DNA of 52,929 nt from Deltaproteobacteria bacterium (lineage in GTDB: Bacteria > Desulfobacterota > Binatia > UBA12015): the NCBI GenBank assembly GCA_016874795.1, contig VGTG01000016.1, positions 1 through 52,929 on the forward strand, given 5' to 3'. Position numbers and translations under genes: made by a program. Positions 1 through 8,974 of the stretch are shown here, piece by piece. The notes beneath the pieces were generated by a model that made no database searches, had not been told where the DNA came from, and worked only from the letters and a program-made list of their open reading frames with translations. How positions within the stretch are numbered: position 1 is the stretch's first letter; the number at the start of each line of letters is the position of its first letter.

Positions 1-124
1 CCTCGGACCGGAGGGCGACGCAGGCGTACTTGAACAGTACGTCGAGGAGCCCGGAGGGAGAAGCTCGCGAAGATTCGGTGCTATCGGCCGCCGCAGTAGG
101 GATCTGGTGAGAAATGCAGGCTAG
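1..124 (-). mobile_element. Partial copy of a 180-bp IS630-like MITE (left edge)
   Basis: Bases 1-124 are identical to 49372-49495, the second half of the complete element at 49313-49492 plus its TAG flank. This copy ends in the same inverted terminus and CTAG junction (121-124). Its other half lies outside the window. On the minus strand the NRPS frame enters the element in frame at the CTA of CTAG and meets no stop before the window edge. The window begins inside a repeat, so an assembly break at an unresolved repeat is a possible explanation for the edge. Confidence 0.85.
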
Positions 125-2297
125 GACCGTCGGAAGCGACGTGACGTCGATCCTTTGCTCGACGAGCCAGCGGCGCAGCGCGCGCGGATCGGCGCGCACC
201 TCCTGCGGCGGAACGTGGATGCTCGCGCCGACGGCGAGGTACGGCCAGAGATCGACGACCGCCGCGTCGAAGCCGACGCCGGCGATCATCGTGGTCCGCG
301 CCGCGGGCGAGAGGTCGAGCCGCCGGCGATAGAACGCGACGAGGTTCGCGAGGCTCCGGTGCTCGACGAGCACGCCCTTCGGAAGACCGGTCGAGCCGGA
401 GGTGTAGATGACGTACGCGAGATTCCGCGGGCCGAGGGACTCGATCACCGGCGCTTCGCGCGGCTCGTCCGCGGCGAGCGCGCCCAGGTCGTCCACCGCG
501 AGCACCGGAAGCGAGAGCTCCGCGAGGGCGCGCACCCGCTCGGGTTGCGTCAGGAGGACGTGCGCCGAAGAGTCCTCGACGAGGAAGCGAATCCGCTCCG
601 GCGGATTCGCGGGGTCGATCGGCACGTAGGCGCCGCCGGCCCGCAGCACCGCGAGGAGCGCGATCGGCAGCGCACGCGAACGCTCCATGCAGACGGCGAC
701 GCGAATTTCGGGCCCGACGCCTTCGCGCCGCAGGAGATGCGCGATCTGGTTCGCGCGGCGGTCGAGATCTCCATAGAGGAGCGCGCCCTCGCTCGAAGCG
801 ACCGCGAGGGCGACCGGCGTCCGGACGGCCTGCTCCGCGACGAGATCGTGGACGAGCCGGTCCTCGGGAAACGGCGCATCCGTTTGGTTCCATTCGACCA
901 CGATGCGACGGCGCTCCGCTTCGTCGAGCGCGCGCGGCGTCGCGGCTTCTCCCGCGAGCCCGCTTACCGGCGCGATCTCGTCGAGGCGCGGGCCCGGATC
1001 GGCGACCGCGAGGACCGGCCGATCCCGGTGCGCGGGCATCGCGCAGAGCATGCTCTCCAGGTGCTCGACCATCCACTCGGCGGCGCACGCGTCGAGCTCC
1101 GGACGCTCGTAGAGGAGGCCGATGTGCAGCCGATCGTCGAGACGCGTGCCGAGGCACGGATACTCGCTCCGCTCGAGAAGCTCGAAGCTCCGCTTCTGCC
1201 ACGCCTCACCGCGCGTTCGCAGGAGCGAGTCGAAGACGAAGCTCTCCGCGACGCTGATCGTGCGGAAGAGATCGAAGCCCTTCTCGAAGCCGAGCCAACC
1301 GAGGATCGCCGACAGCGGCACGTGCTCGTGCGGCCGAAGTGCCATGGATTGCTGCCGCAGGGCGCGCAGCAGGTCGGGCATCCGTGTCTCGCTGCCGATC
1401 TCGGCGCGCGCCGGGAGCGTGTTGATGAGAAGTCCGACCATCGAGCCGATGCCGGGAACCGGGACGTAGCGGCAGGCGCGCGTCGCTCCGAAGACGACCG
1501 TGTCGCTCCCCTGGAGTCGGCGCAGGACCGTGCTCCATGCGGCCTGCACGAGGGTGTGGATCGTGCAGTCCTGCTCGCGCGCGAGCTCCTGGAGTGCCGT
1601 CGTGCGCTCGACGGAAAGCACCGCGTGGACTTCGCCCGACTCGCGCCTTCCCCCTCGCTCGCCGCCGAGAACGAGCCGGCGTTGCGGCTCGACGCCGGCG
1701 AGAGCCGTCCGGAAGAAGTCCGCGTGCTCGGACGGATCCTGCGCGAGCAGCCACTCGACGTAGCTCTCGAACGGCGCCGGCGGTGCGAGCTCGACCGTGC
1801 GTCGATCGCGGCCCGCCTCGTAGAGCGCGAACACCTCCTCGAGAAGGAGTGCCAGCGAGCGGCCGTCGACGAGAGCGTGATGGATCGTCCACAGGACCCG
1901 GTGGTCGCGCTCGCCCGCACGGACCAGCGTCACGCGGAGGAGCGGCGCGCGCGCGAGGTCGAAGCCGCGGGCGCGATCCGCCTCGACGAGAGCTTCGATC
2001 CGCGCCTCGCGCTCGGCGGGTCCGAGCCCGCGAAGATCGATCCGCTCGAACGGCAGCTCGACCTCCTCGTGCACCGTCTGCGTCGACTCGGCCGAGTGCT
2101 CGAGCGCGAAGCTCGTCCGGAGAACGTCGTGACGGGCGACGAGGTCCCGCCAGGCCTGCTCGAAAACGCGATCGTCGAGCTCTTCTTCGAGCTTGCCGAG
2201 CATCTGGAGGATGTAATGGACCCGCTTCCGCCCCGACGATGCTCTGGACGAGCATCGTGCGCTGCATGGGCGTGAGGGGATAGCTCCGGACGCTCAT
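125..2297 (-). pseudogene. Non-ribosomal peptide synthetase, condensation plus partial adenylation domain, frameshifted and interrupted
   Basis: The ATG at 2297 opens with SYPLTPMQRTML, a typical condensation-domain start. The frame then shifts by one base near the CCCC run at 2231-2234 (GGGG on the coding strand). In the next frame a full condensation domain follows, with the catalytic HHALVDG motif near 1880. An adenylation domain comes next, with core motifs AGGAYVPIDP (A2) and YTSGSTGLPKGV (A3) and a following FDAAVVDLW stretch. Homology stops after VTSLPTVL, where the reading frame enters the repeat at 1-124. The A5-A10 motifs and carrier domain are not in the window. In life this would activate and condense an amino acid for a peptide natural product. 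The single extra base and the truncation suggest a dead gene, though the indel could be a sequencing error in a G run. No other biosynthetic gene lies nearby in the window. Confidence 0.8.
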
Positions 2298-2357
2298 GCC
2301 TGGTTATCGGCCGAAGGCGGTCGTCCTGAAGCGGGGCGAGCCCCCGTCGGTCGTGGG

Positions 2358-3497
2358 CTACTGCGCGGCTACGGTGGCCCGAACGGTCCGGAGCTCGCCG
2401 TTCCGGAGGATCGTCAGTGTGATCGTCTGGCCGACCGGCAGCATGCCGATCCGGTTGCGGAGCTGGGTCGAGGACACGATCGGCGTCCCGTCCATGTCGA
2501 CGATCACGTCGCCGCGCTCGATCCCGGCGCGCTCGGCCGCCGATTCGTTCGCGACCTCGCTCACGAGCGCCCCGGAGCCGGCCTGCGCCAGACCCATCGC
2601 CTCCGCGAGGTCCGGCGTGAGCGTCTGGACGACGAGGCCGAGGCGGCCGCGGCGCACCTCGCCGTGCGCGATGATCTGGTCCATCACGTTCCGGGCCATG
2701 TTGCTCGGCACCGCGAAGCCGATCCCGACGCTGCTCCCGGCCGGCGCGAGGATCGCCGAGTTGAGCCCGACCAGACGGCCGCGGCTGTCGACGAGCGCAC
2801 CGCCGGAGTTGCCGGGATTGATCGAGGCGTCCGTCTGGATGAAGTCCTCGTACCCCTCGGGGATGAGGCCGGTCCGCCCGAGCGCGCTGACGATGCCGGA
2901 GGTCGCGGTCTGCCCGAGACCGAACGGATTGCCGATCGCGACGACGAAGTCGCCGACCTTGAGCTTCGAGCTGTCGCCGAACTCGATCTGCTTCAAGCCC
3001 GCGGCGTCGATCTTGAGGAGCGCGACGTCCGTGTCGGGGTCGCTACCGAGGACCTGGGCGTCGAGCTGCCGCCCGTCGAGCAAGGTGACCCGGACCTGCT
3101 CCGCGCCCTCGATGACGTGCTGGTTCGTCAGGATGTAGCCGCTGGTCGCGTTGACGATCACGCCGGAGCCGGCGCTGACGACTTCCTGATCGGGTAGCGG
3201 GTCGACCGGCTGATCCTCCTCGGGGATGCCGAAGAAGCGGCGGAAGAACGGATCCTCGAGGAGAAGGTTGCGACGGGCGGGAACGCGCGAGCGGACGGAG
3301 ATGTTGGCCACCGCCGGCGTGACGCGCTCGAGCATCGGGGCGATGGTGACGATCCCGTCCCGGTCGATCGTCGCGGCGCCCTTCGGCGGGACCTCCGCCG
3401 CCTCTCCCGGCGCGGACTTGCGGCTGGTCGCTGGCGCGCAGGCGAACGCCAGCACCGCGAGCATCCCGAGTGCGCCCAGGGCCCACCTGTCTACCAA
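2358..3497 (-). CDS. HtrA/DegP-like serine protease with one PDZ domain, lipoprotein
   Basis: The product is 379 aa. The N-terminus ends in a lipobox (LAFAC, Cys20), so it is probably anchored in a membrane facing the periplasm. The trypsin-like domain carries His127 (TNQHVI), Asp157 (DTDVALL) and Ser231 (GNSGG). A single PDZ domain occupies about residues 270-375. The start codon is TTG, with a GAGGGGG purine run about 8 bases upstream. Members of this family degrade or sense misfolded envelope proteins. One PDZ domain and a membrane anchor resemble DegS more than DegP, but the protease core is generic. A second protease of this type lies at 9778-10875. The NRPS start is 60 bases downstream on the same strand, which is probably coincidental. 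Confidence 0.9.
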   Translation of the reverse strand: MVDRWALGALGMLAVLAFACAPATSRKSAPGEAAEVPPKGAATIDRDGIVTIAPMLERVTPAVANISVRSRVPARRNLLLEDPFFRRFFGIPEEDQPVDPLPDQEVVSAGSGVIVNATSGYILTNQHVIEGAEQVRVTLLDGRQLDAQVLGSDPDTDVALLKIDAAGLKQIEFGDSSKLKVGDFVVAIGNPFGLGQTATSGIVSALGRTGLIPEGYEDFIQTDASINPGNSGGALVDSRGRLVGLNSAILAPAGSSVGIGFAVPSNMARNVMDQIIAHGEVRRGRLGLVVQTLTPDLAEAMGLAQAGSGALVSEVANESAAERAGIERGDVIVDMDGTPIVSSTQLRNRIGMLPVGQTITLTILRNGELRTVRATVAAQ

Positions 3498-3657
3498 CCG
3501 CGCGTCCCCCTCTCTGGATTGCCGGCACGTCCGCCCGACGCCTTCGAGCGTGCCGGCCCGGCGGCCCCAGAGCTACCAAAGTTCGCTGCGCATCACCATG
3601 GTGTCGGCCCTCAGACGACCGTCGACACCCACTCTCGGAGTGCCATAGGATGCGTCC

Positions 3658-4113
3658 ATGCCGACCGAGCCAACGGAACGCTACTTCGACCTCGAAGCGG
3701 CGAACGCGCTCGTGCCGCGGCTGAACGAGATCTTCGAAGTCGTACGCGGCGAGATACAGGCGGCGCGCGCCGCGCTGCGCGGCCTGGAGGGAGCGGGACA
3801 TCCCGTCGACGACACCGATCGGGTCTGCGTCGACCCGGACGCGCCTTCGAACGTGCAAGCGATGCAGCGCGAGCTCCTCGCGCGCTCGCGCAGCATCTCG
3901 GAGCGCGTCGAGGAGGTGACGGAGCTCGGCGCGCACGTGAAGGCGATCGACGGCCTCGTCGACTTCCCGAGCCGCTACGGCGGACGCGTCGTTCTCCTCT
4001 GCTGGCGCTTCCCCGAGCCCGTGATCGCGTTCTGGCACGACACGGAAACCGGCTTCGCCGGACGTCAGCCGGTGCGGGATCCGGACGCGTTCGAAGGCGA
4101 CTACCTGCAGTAG
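3658..4113 (+). CDS. DUF2203 family protein
   Basis: This 151-aa protein begins YFDLEAANALVPRLNEI and ends with VDFPSRYGGRVVLLCWRFPEP and a GFAGRQP stretch. These are the conserved ends of the DUF2203 family, whose function is unknown. The middle is a helical, charged segment. The ATG at 3658 places the domain right at the N-terminus, as usual for the family. The stop lies 5 bases before the SDR gene at 4119, so the two are probably co-transcribed. Its promoter must lie in the 160-base gap shared with the divergent protease, where I see no clear consensus. Confidence 0.85.
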   Translation: MPTEPTERYFDLEAANALVPRLNEIFEVVRGEIQAARAALRGLEGAGHPVDDTDRVCVDPDAPSNVQAMQRELLARSRSISERVEEVTELGAHVKAIDGLVDFPSRYGGRVVLLCWRFPEPVIAFWHDTETGFAGRQPVRDPDAFEGDYLQ

Positions 4114-4118
4114 CGGCG

Positions 4119-4874
4119 ATGCGAGGGCTCGAAGGAAAGACGATCCTCGTCACGGGCGGGGCGAGCGGGATCGGACGCGCGATCTGCCTCCGTCTCGGAA
4201 GCGAGGGAGCCCGAGTCGGCGTCGTCGATCTCGACCAAGCGGGAGCGGAGAGCTGCGCGAGCGAGATCCGCGCGGCGGGCGGCACGAGCTGGGCCGGCGA
4301 AGCGGACATCCGCGACGCGGCGGCAGTCGAGCGCGCGGTCGCGGGCTTCGTCGCGTCCGCAGGATCGGTGCAGGGTCTCGTCAACAACGCGGGCTGGGAC
4401 GAGGCGAAGCCTTTCATCGAAACGGCGCCGGCCCTCTGGCGGAAGGTGATCGACGTGAACCTGCTCGGCCCCGTCCAGATGACGCACGCGGTGCTCGGCC
4501 GCATGCTCGAGGCGGGCGCGGGACGGATCGTCAGCATCGCCTCGGATGCGGGACGCGTCGGCTCGTCGGGCGAGGCGGTCTACGCCGGCGCGAAGGGCGG
4601 CGTGATCGCCTTCATGAAGGCCGTCGCCCGTGAGGTCGCGCGCACCGGCATCACGTTGAACACGGTCTGCCCCGGCCCGACCGACTCGCGCCTCTTCCGG
4701 GGCTTCGATGCGACCGGCAAGCTTGCTGCTGCGCTCGAGCGCGCGATCCCGATGGGCCGGCTCGGCCAGCCCGACGACATCCCCGGCGTGATCGCGTTCC
4801 TTCTGAGCGACGACGCCGCCTTCATCACCGGCCAGACGATCAGCGTGTCCGGTGGTCTCACCATGCACGGCTAG
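4119..4874 (+). CDS. Short-chain dehydrogenase/reductase (SDR), BadH-like
   Basis: The product is 251 aa, the usual classical SDR length. It has the cofactor motif TGGASGIG near residue 12, the VNNAG motif near 87 and the Ser / Tyr-x3-Lys catalytic set (YAGAK near 157). It ends with the ITGQTISVSGG signature. The middle (NNAGWDEAKPF, VNLLGPVQMTH) resembles 2-hydroxycyclohexanecarboxyl-CoA dehydrogenases, so an acyl-CoA or cyclic alcohol substrate is plausible. I chose the ATG at 4119 because upstream codons in the frame overlap DUF2203 and are not SDR-like. It heads a run with the oxidoreductase at 4916 and the CoA-transferase at 5785. Confidence 0.9.
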   Translation: MRGLEGKTILVTGGASGIGRAICLRLGSEGARVGVVDLDQAGAESCASEIRAAGGTSWAGEADIRDAAAVERAVAGFVASAGSVQGLVNNAGWDEAKPFIETAPALWRKVIDVNLLGPVQMTHAVLGRMLEAGAGRIVSIASDAGRVGSSGEAVYAGAKGGVIAFMKAVAREVARTGITLNTVCPGPTDSRLFRGFDATGKLAAALERAIPMGRLGQPDDIPGVIAFLLSDDAAFITGQTISVSGGLTMHG

Positions 4875-4915
4875 TTTCGAATAGATCGAACCGATCGGAC
4901 AAGCGGAGTCTGGAA

Positions 4916-5788
4916 ATGCGCTTCTCGTTCGCCGAATCGATGTGCGACGTCACCCACTACGTTCCGCTGGCGAAGACCGCGGAGGATGCGGGCTGGGATT
5001 CCTTCGTGATCCCGGACAGCGTCTGCTACCCGAAGACCTCGGACTCGAAGTATCCGTACACGCCGGACGGCGAACGCGAGTTCCTCGAGGACAGGCCCTT
5101 CATCGAGCCGTTCTCCCTGATCCCGGCGCTCGGCGCCGTGACCAGCCGGCTTCGCTTCACGACGTTCGTCGTCAAGCTACCGATCCGGCACCCGGTCCTC
5201 GTCGCCAAGTCCGCTTCTTCGGTCGCGGTGATGACGGGCGACCGCTTCGGCTTCGGCGTCGGCCTGAGCCCCTGGCCGGACGACTTCCGCATCATGAACG
5301 CGCAGTGGGAGCACCGCGGCACGCGCATGGACGAGATGATCGAGATCATCCGCGGCCTCTGCGCCGGCGGCTTCTACGAGTTTCGCGGCCGCTTCTACGA
5401 TCTCGAGGCGATCAAGATCTGCCCGACGCCGGCGAAGCCGATCCCGATCCTGATCGGCGGTCACTCGGAAGCGGCACTCAAGCGCGCCGCGCGGATCGGC
5501 GACGGCTGGATGCACGCGGGCGGCGATCCCCAGGCGCTCGAGCGCTACTTGAAGCGGCTGAACGAGCTGCGGCGGGAGTACGGGCGCGAGAAGACGCCGT
5601 TCGAGAACCACGTCATCTCGCTCGATGCCTACACCGCCGACGGCGTTCGCCGTCTCGAGGACGCCGGCATCACCGACGTGATCGTCGGGTTCCGCGACAT
5701 GTATCGCGGTCCCGACCTGCCGTTGCAGAGCAAGATCGACATGCTGCGGCAGTACGCGGATACCGTGATCGCGAGGGTTCGCGCATGA
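4916..5788 (+). CDS. LLM-class (probably F420-dependent) flavin/deazaflavin oxidoreductase
   Basis: The 290-aa product has the luciferase-like TIM-barrel features. These are an N-terminal MRFSFAES strand, a DRFGFGVGLSPWPDDF stretch near residue 120 and the IPILIGGHSEAALKRAARIGDGW signature region near 185-205. Family members reduce or oxidise small molecules with F420H2 or FMNH2. A GGAG element precedes the ATG at a short distance. The stop overlaps the next start as ATGA, so translation with the CoA-transferase is coupled. With the upstream SDR this looks like a catabolic module acting on a CoA-linked or to-be-activated carboxylic acid. The substrate cannot be read from the sequence. Confidence 0.88.
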   Translation: MRFSFAESMCDVTHYVPLAKTAEDAGWDSFVIPDSVCYPKTSDSKYPYTPDGEREFLEDRPFIEPFSLIPALGAVTSRLRFTTFVVKLPIRHPVLVAKSASSVAVMTGDRFGFGVGLSPWPDDFRIMNAQWEHRGTRMDEMIEIIRGLCAGGFYEFRGRFYDLEAIKICPTPAKPIPILIGGHSEAALKRAARIGDGWMHAGGDPQALERYLKRLNELRREYGREKTPFENHVISLDAYTADGVRRLEDAGITDVIVGFRDMYRGPDLPLQSKIDMLRQYADTVIARVRA

Positions 5789-7149
5789 GCGAGGTGAAGC
5801 GGCGTACGGCCCGGGAACCCGCCCGGCGCATCTCGCCCGAGGAAGCGGCCGCCCTCGTCCAGCCGGGGATGTGGGTCGATCTCGGCGGTGTGAACTCGCA
5901 ACCGGAGCTCTTCGATCGTGCTCTGGCGGCGCGGGCAAAGGAGCTCCGCGACGTCCGTGTGCGCTCGTGTCTTTCGATACGGCCGCTGGCGGTCCTGGAA
6001 GCCGATCCGGAGGGCAGAGCTTTCCACTCCTACAACTGGCACTTCAGCGCCTACGACCGGGCGAAGCACGACGCCGGCCTCTGCGTCTACATTCCTCTCA
6101 ACCTCGGCGAGGTGCCGGACTACTACCGCCGCTTCATCGAGCCGGCGGACATCGTCGTCGTCCGGACGACGCCGATGGACGACGGCGGCATGTTCAACTT
6201 CGGCCCGACCAATGCCTGGCTGCGTGCCGCGCTGGAGCAAGCGAAGACGGTGATCGTCGAGGCTTCGCCCGGCCTGCCGTACGTCCACGGCGTGGAGAAC
6301 GGCGTCCACGTGAGCGAGGTCGACTACGTCGTCGAGGGCACCGATCTCCCGCCGACGGAACTCGGAAGCCCACCGTTGACGGACGTCGATCGCGCCGTCG
6401 CGAGTCGGATCGTCCCGGAGATCGAGGACGGCGCTTGCATCCAGATCGGCATCGGCGGCATGCCGAACGCGGTCTGCACGATCCTCGCGGCGAGCGGGGT
6501 ACGCGATCTCGGCGTCCACACGGAGATGCTCACGAGCGGCATCGTCGACCTGCTCGACGCCGGCTGTGTCACGGGTGCGCGGAAGCAGCTCGATCCCGGA
6601 AAGATCGTCTTCACCTTCGCGCTGGGCTCGAAGCGCATGTACGAAGCGATCACGCGCAATCCCGACGCGCTCTGCTGCCCGGTCGACTACACGAACATGC
6701 CGCACATCATCATGCAGAACGAGCGGATGGTGTCGATCAACAACACGACGCAGATGGACCTGCAGGGCCAAGCCGCTTCGGAATCGAACGGCCATCGCCA
6801 TCTGACCGGAACCGGCGGCCAGCTCCAGTTCGTGCGTGGCGCCTACGCTTCGAAGGGCGGGAAGTCGTTCATGCTTCTGTCGTCGACCTACGAGCGCAAG
6901 GGCGTCCGCAAGAGCCGCATCGTCCTGAATCTCACGCCGGGAAACATCGTCACGACGCCGCGCTCCGACGTGATGTACGTCGTGACGGAGTACGGCATGA
7001 CGAACCTCAAGGGAAAGTCCGTGGCCGACCGCGCGAAGGCGATGATCTCTCTCGCCCACCCGGACTTCCGCGAAGGGCTCGAGCGCGAAGCCTACGAGAA
7101 CGGGCTTCTGCCGCGCTGGGTGTCGCCCGGCGGGCGCGGAGCCTCGTAA
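5785..7149 (+). CDS. Acetyl-CoA hydrolase/CoA-transferase family protein (4-hydroxybutyrate/butyrate CoA-transferase type)
   Basis: The 454-aa length fits Cat1/AbfT-type CoA-transferases. The N-terminal half contains VDLGGVNSQP. The C-terminal half has the IGIGGMPNAV glycine loop and GVHTEM, in which Glu247 should be the catalytic glutamate that forms the glutamyl-CoA thioester. It ends with YVVTEYGMTNLKGKS, also family typical. The start overlaps the stop of the F420-type gene (ATGA). The expected reaction is CoA exchange between acetyl-CoA (or another acyl-CoA) and a carboxylate, which would activate the substrate of the module. Hydrolase activity is the alternative. Confidence 0.9.
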   Translation: MSEVKRRTAREPARRISPEEAAALVQPGMWVDLGGVNSQPELFDRALAARAKELRDVRVRSCLSIRPLAVLEADPEGRAFHSYNWHFSAYDRAKHDAGLCVYIPLNLGEVPDYYRRFIEPADIVVVRTTPMDDGGMFNFGPTNAWLRAALEQAKTVIVEASPGLPYVHGVENGVHVSEVDYVVEGTDLPPTELGSPPLTDVDRAVASRIVPEIEDGACIQIGIGGMPNAVCTILAASGVRDLGVHTEMLTSGIVDLLDAGCVTGARKQLDPGKIVFTFALGSKRMYEAITRNPDALCCPVDYTNMPHIIMQNERMVSINNTTQMDLQGQAASESNGHRHLTGTGGQLQFVRGAYASKGGKSFMLLSSTYERKGVRKSRIVLNLTPGNIVTTPRSDVMYVVTEYGMTNLKGKSVADRAKAMISLAHPDFREGLEREAYENGLLPRWVSPGGRGAS

Positions 7150-7152
7150 CGC

Positions 7153-8052
7153 TCATCGGTAGTTCGGGGCGAGACCGGCGCACGGCCAGGCGGCCTGCAC
7201 CAGGCGGCCCGACGAGGAGAGCGTCACGTACGCCGTGCGGAGGTCGTCGCCGCCGAAGCAGACGTTCGTCGTCAGCGGGTCGTCGGTCGCGAAGTGCTCG
7301 ACCTTCTTTCCGTCCGGGGAGATCCGCGTGACGCCGCCGTTGATGATCGTCGCGACGCAGACGTGGCCCTCGCCGTCGACCGCGAGCGAGTCGAAGAACT
7401 GGTAGCCGCCGACGCCGACGACGCACTCGTCGGTCGGCAGGCGCCGCGCGAGGACGCCCGGAGCCGAGACGTCGTACCCGAAGATCCGCCCCGTGAACGT
7501 CTCGGCGACGTAGACCCGCTTTCCATCCGGAGAGAGCCCGATCCCGTTCGGCGTCGTGATCGGGAAGACGAGCTCGCGAATCAGCGAGCCGTCCGCCTTC
7601 GCGTAGTAGACCGCGCCGCGATCCATGACGCGGCCGCGTCCCTTGCCGAGGTCGGTGAAGTAGAAGCCGCCGTCCCGGTCGAAGACGAGGTCGTTCGGCC
7701 CGCAGAGGGGATGCCCGTCGCACTCCGTGTACAGGGTCTCGACGCGCCCGGTCGCGAGGTCGACGGCTTCGATCCGCCCGCCCGAGTAGTCGTCGGGCTG
7801 ATCGCCGGGATAGAGAAGGTCCCCGAAGCGGTGCCACTGGAAGCCGCCGTTGTTGCACACGTAGCAGCGGCCGTCCGGCCCGATCGCCGCACCGTTCGGC
7901 CCGCCACCGAGCTCCGCGATGACCTCGATGCGCCCGTTCGCGACGCGGCTCAGCGTGCCGCGCTCGATCTCGACCAGGACGATGCTTCCGTCCGGCATCG
8001 CGATCGGGCCCTCGGGGAAACGAAGACCGGAGACGACGGGCTCCCAATGCAT
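7153..8052 (-). CDS. SMP-30/gluconolactonase/LRE family protein
   Basis: The product is 299 aa. It is a six-bladed beta-propeller of the SMP-30 family, with LRFPEGPI at the start, GPNGAAIGPDGRCYVCNN, GPNDLVFD, TTPNGIGLSPDGKRVYV and FFDSLAVDGEGH. The glutamate, asparagines and aspartate expected to bind the divalent metal are in these motifs. Members hydrolyse sugar or aromatic lactones. A strong AAGGAGG ribosome site lies 6 bases before the ATG at 8052 and decides the start. The gene is convergent with the CoA-transferase (3-base gap), with no hairpin between them. It lies 29 bases downstream of the hypothetical gene at 8082. Confidence 0.9.
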   Translation of the reverse strand: MHWEPVVSGLRFPEGPIAMPDGSIVLVEIERGTLSRVANGRIEVIAELGGGPNGAAIGPDGRCYVCNNGGFQWHRFGDLLYPGDQPDDYSGGRIEAVDLATGRVETLYTECDGHPLCGPNDLVFDRDGGFYFTDLGKGRGRVMDRGAVYYAKADGSLIRELVFPITTPNGIGLSPDGKRVYVAETFTGRIFGYDVSAPGVLARRLPTDECVVGVGGYQFFDSLAVDGEGHVCVATIINGGVTRISPDGKKVEHFATDDPLTTNVCFGGDDLRTAYVTLSSSGRLVQAAWPCAGLAPNYR

Positions 8053-8081
8053 GGCGACCTCCTTCGTGGTCGGTGCGAGCC

Positions 8082-8852
8082 CTATCGCGAACCCGGCGTC
8101 GTCGCCAGCCGCGCGCGCTCCTCGGGGGCCGCGCCGAGCATCATCGCGTGCCAGCCGAGAAGACGCGCGAAGCCCTCGACGTGACGCACGAGGAGGAGCT
8201 GATCGAGCGTCAAGCGCGGCGTCTTCCCGAACCACTCGCGGACGAGACGGCGCAGGTCGCCGTTTCCGGCGCCGGACTGCACGGCCATGTCGACGTCGAC
8301 CGCGCTCTCGAGACGAGGGGCGAGCTCGCCGCGCAGCGCTCGTCGCGCTTCGGCGTGCTCGAGCACGCGCTGCACGCGGCTCGCGCTCGGACGAGCGTCG
8401 CCGCCGAGGAGGAAGCGCGCGACGGCAGGACGGCGCACGTGCGGAATCCACTCCGCGACCGTCGGTTCGTCGCGTCCGGGGAAGATCTCGCGCGCGACCG
8501 CGAGGAGGCTCGCGTCGCCGAACCCCGCCGCGATCGCGTCGTACGGGGAGACGGGACGATCGAGCACGTCGCGGAGACCGTCGCGAAGCCGCCGCTGCTC
8601 GCCGACGAAGCGCACGAGGTCGCGGATCGAGGGATCGTGAAGCTCGCGCAGCAGGTGCTCGACGCGGACCACCTCGCGATGGAGCCGCGTGCGGGCGAGG
8701 CTCTCGAACCACGCAGCCGGCAGGCCGACGTGCTCGGCGTCGGCGGCGGTCACGACCTCGTCGACGAGCGGCTCGAACTCGTGCTCGCGCCGCCGAGCTT
8801 CGCGCTCGGCGCGAAGCCAGGCGAGGGGCGAGAGCGTTCGCGGACGACGCAT
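8082..8852 (-). CDS. Hypothetical protein, arginine-rich and helical
   Basis: I do not recognise this 256-aa protein. It starts MRRPRTLSPLAWLRAEREARRRE and is rich in Arg, Glu and Leu, with long predicted helices and no signal peptide or membrane segment. An alternative in-frame TTG at 8888 would add 12 residues. The ATG at 8852 is preferred, although no good ribosome site precedes either. Repeated DEPTVAEWIPHVRRP- and TPRLTLDQLLLVRHVEGF-like stretches look globular rather than coiled coil. It may be co-transcribed with the downstream lactonase. Base composition is like that of its neighbours. Confidence 0.6.
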   Translation of the reverse strand: MRRPRTLSPLAWLRAEREARRREHEFEPLVDEVVTAADAEHVGLPAAWFESLARTRLHREVVRVEHLLRELHDPSIRDLVRFVGEQRRLRDGLRDVLDRPVSPYDAIAAGFGDASLLAVAREIFPGRDEPTVAEWIPHVRRPAVARFLLGGDARPSASRVQRVLEHAEARRALRGELAPRLESAVDVDMAVQSGAGNGDLRRLVREWFGKTPRLTLDQLLLVRHVEGFARLLGWHAMMLGAAPEERARLATTPGSR

Positions 8853-8974
8853 CGCCGGAAACCAATCAACTGCCGTCTCCGCGCGCAAGGGGCTGCCGGA
8901 GCGAGCACCCCGCTTTCGCTTGACTCTCCTCAGCCGCCGCCGTAGCGGCGTTGGAAGCGGACGAGAGACGAGCG

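Noticed and set aside
155-2275. Long plus-strand open frame opposite the NRPS
   Set aside because: It is antisense to codon-aligned NRPS motifs; the Arg/Glu/Ala-rich product has no domain. GC-rich DNA often keeps such frames open.
2298-2357. NRPS and HtrA protease as one operon
   Set aside because: Same strand and 60-base gap, but no functional link and the NRPS is broken.
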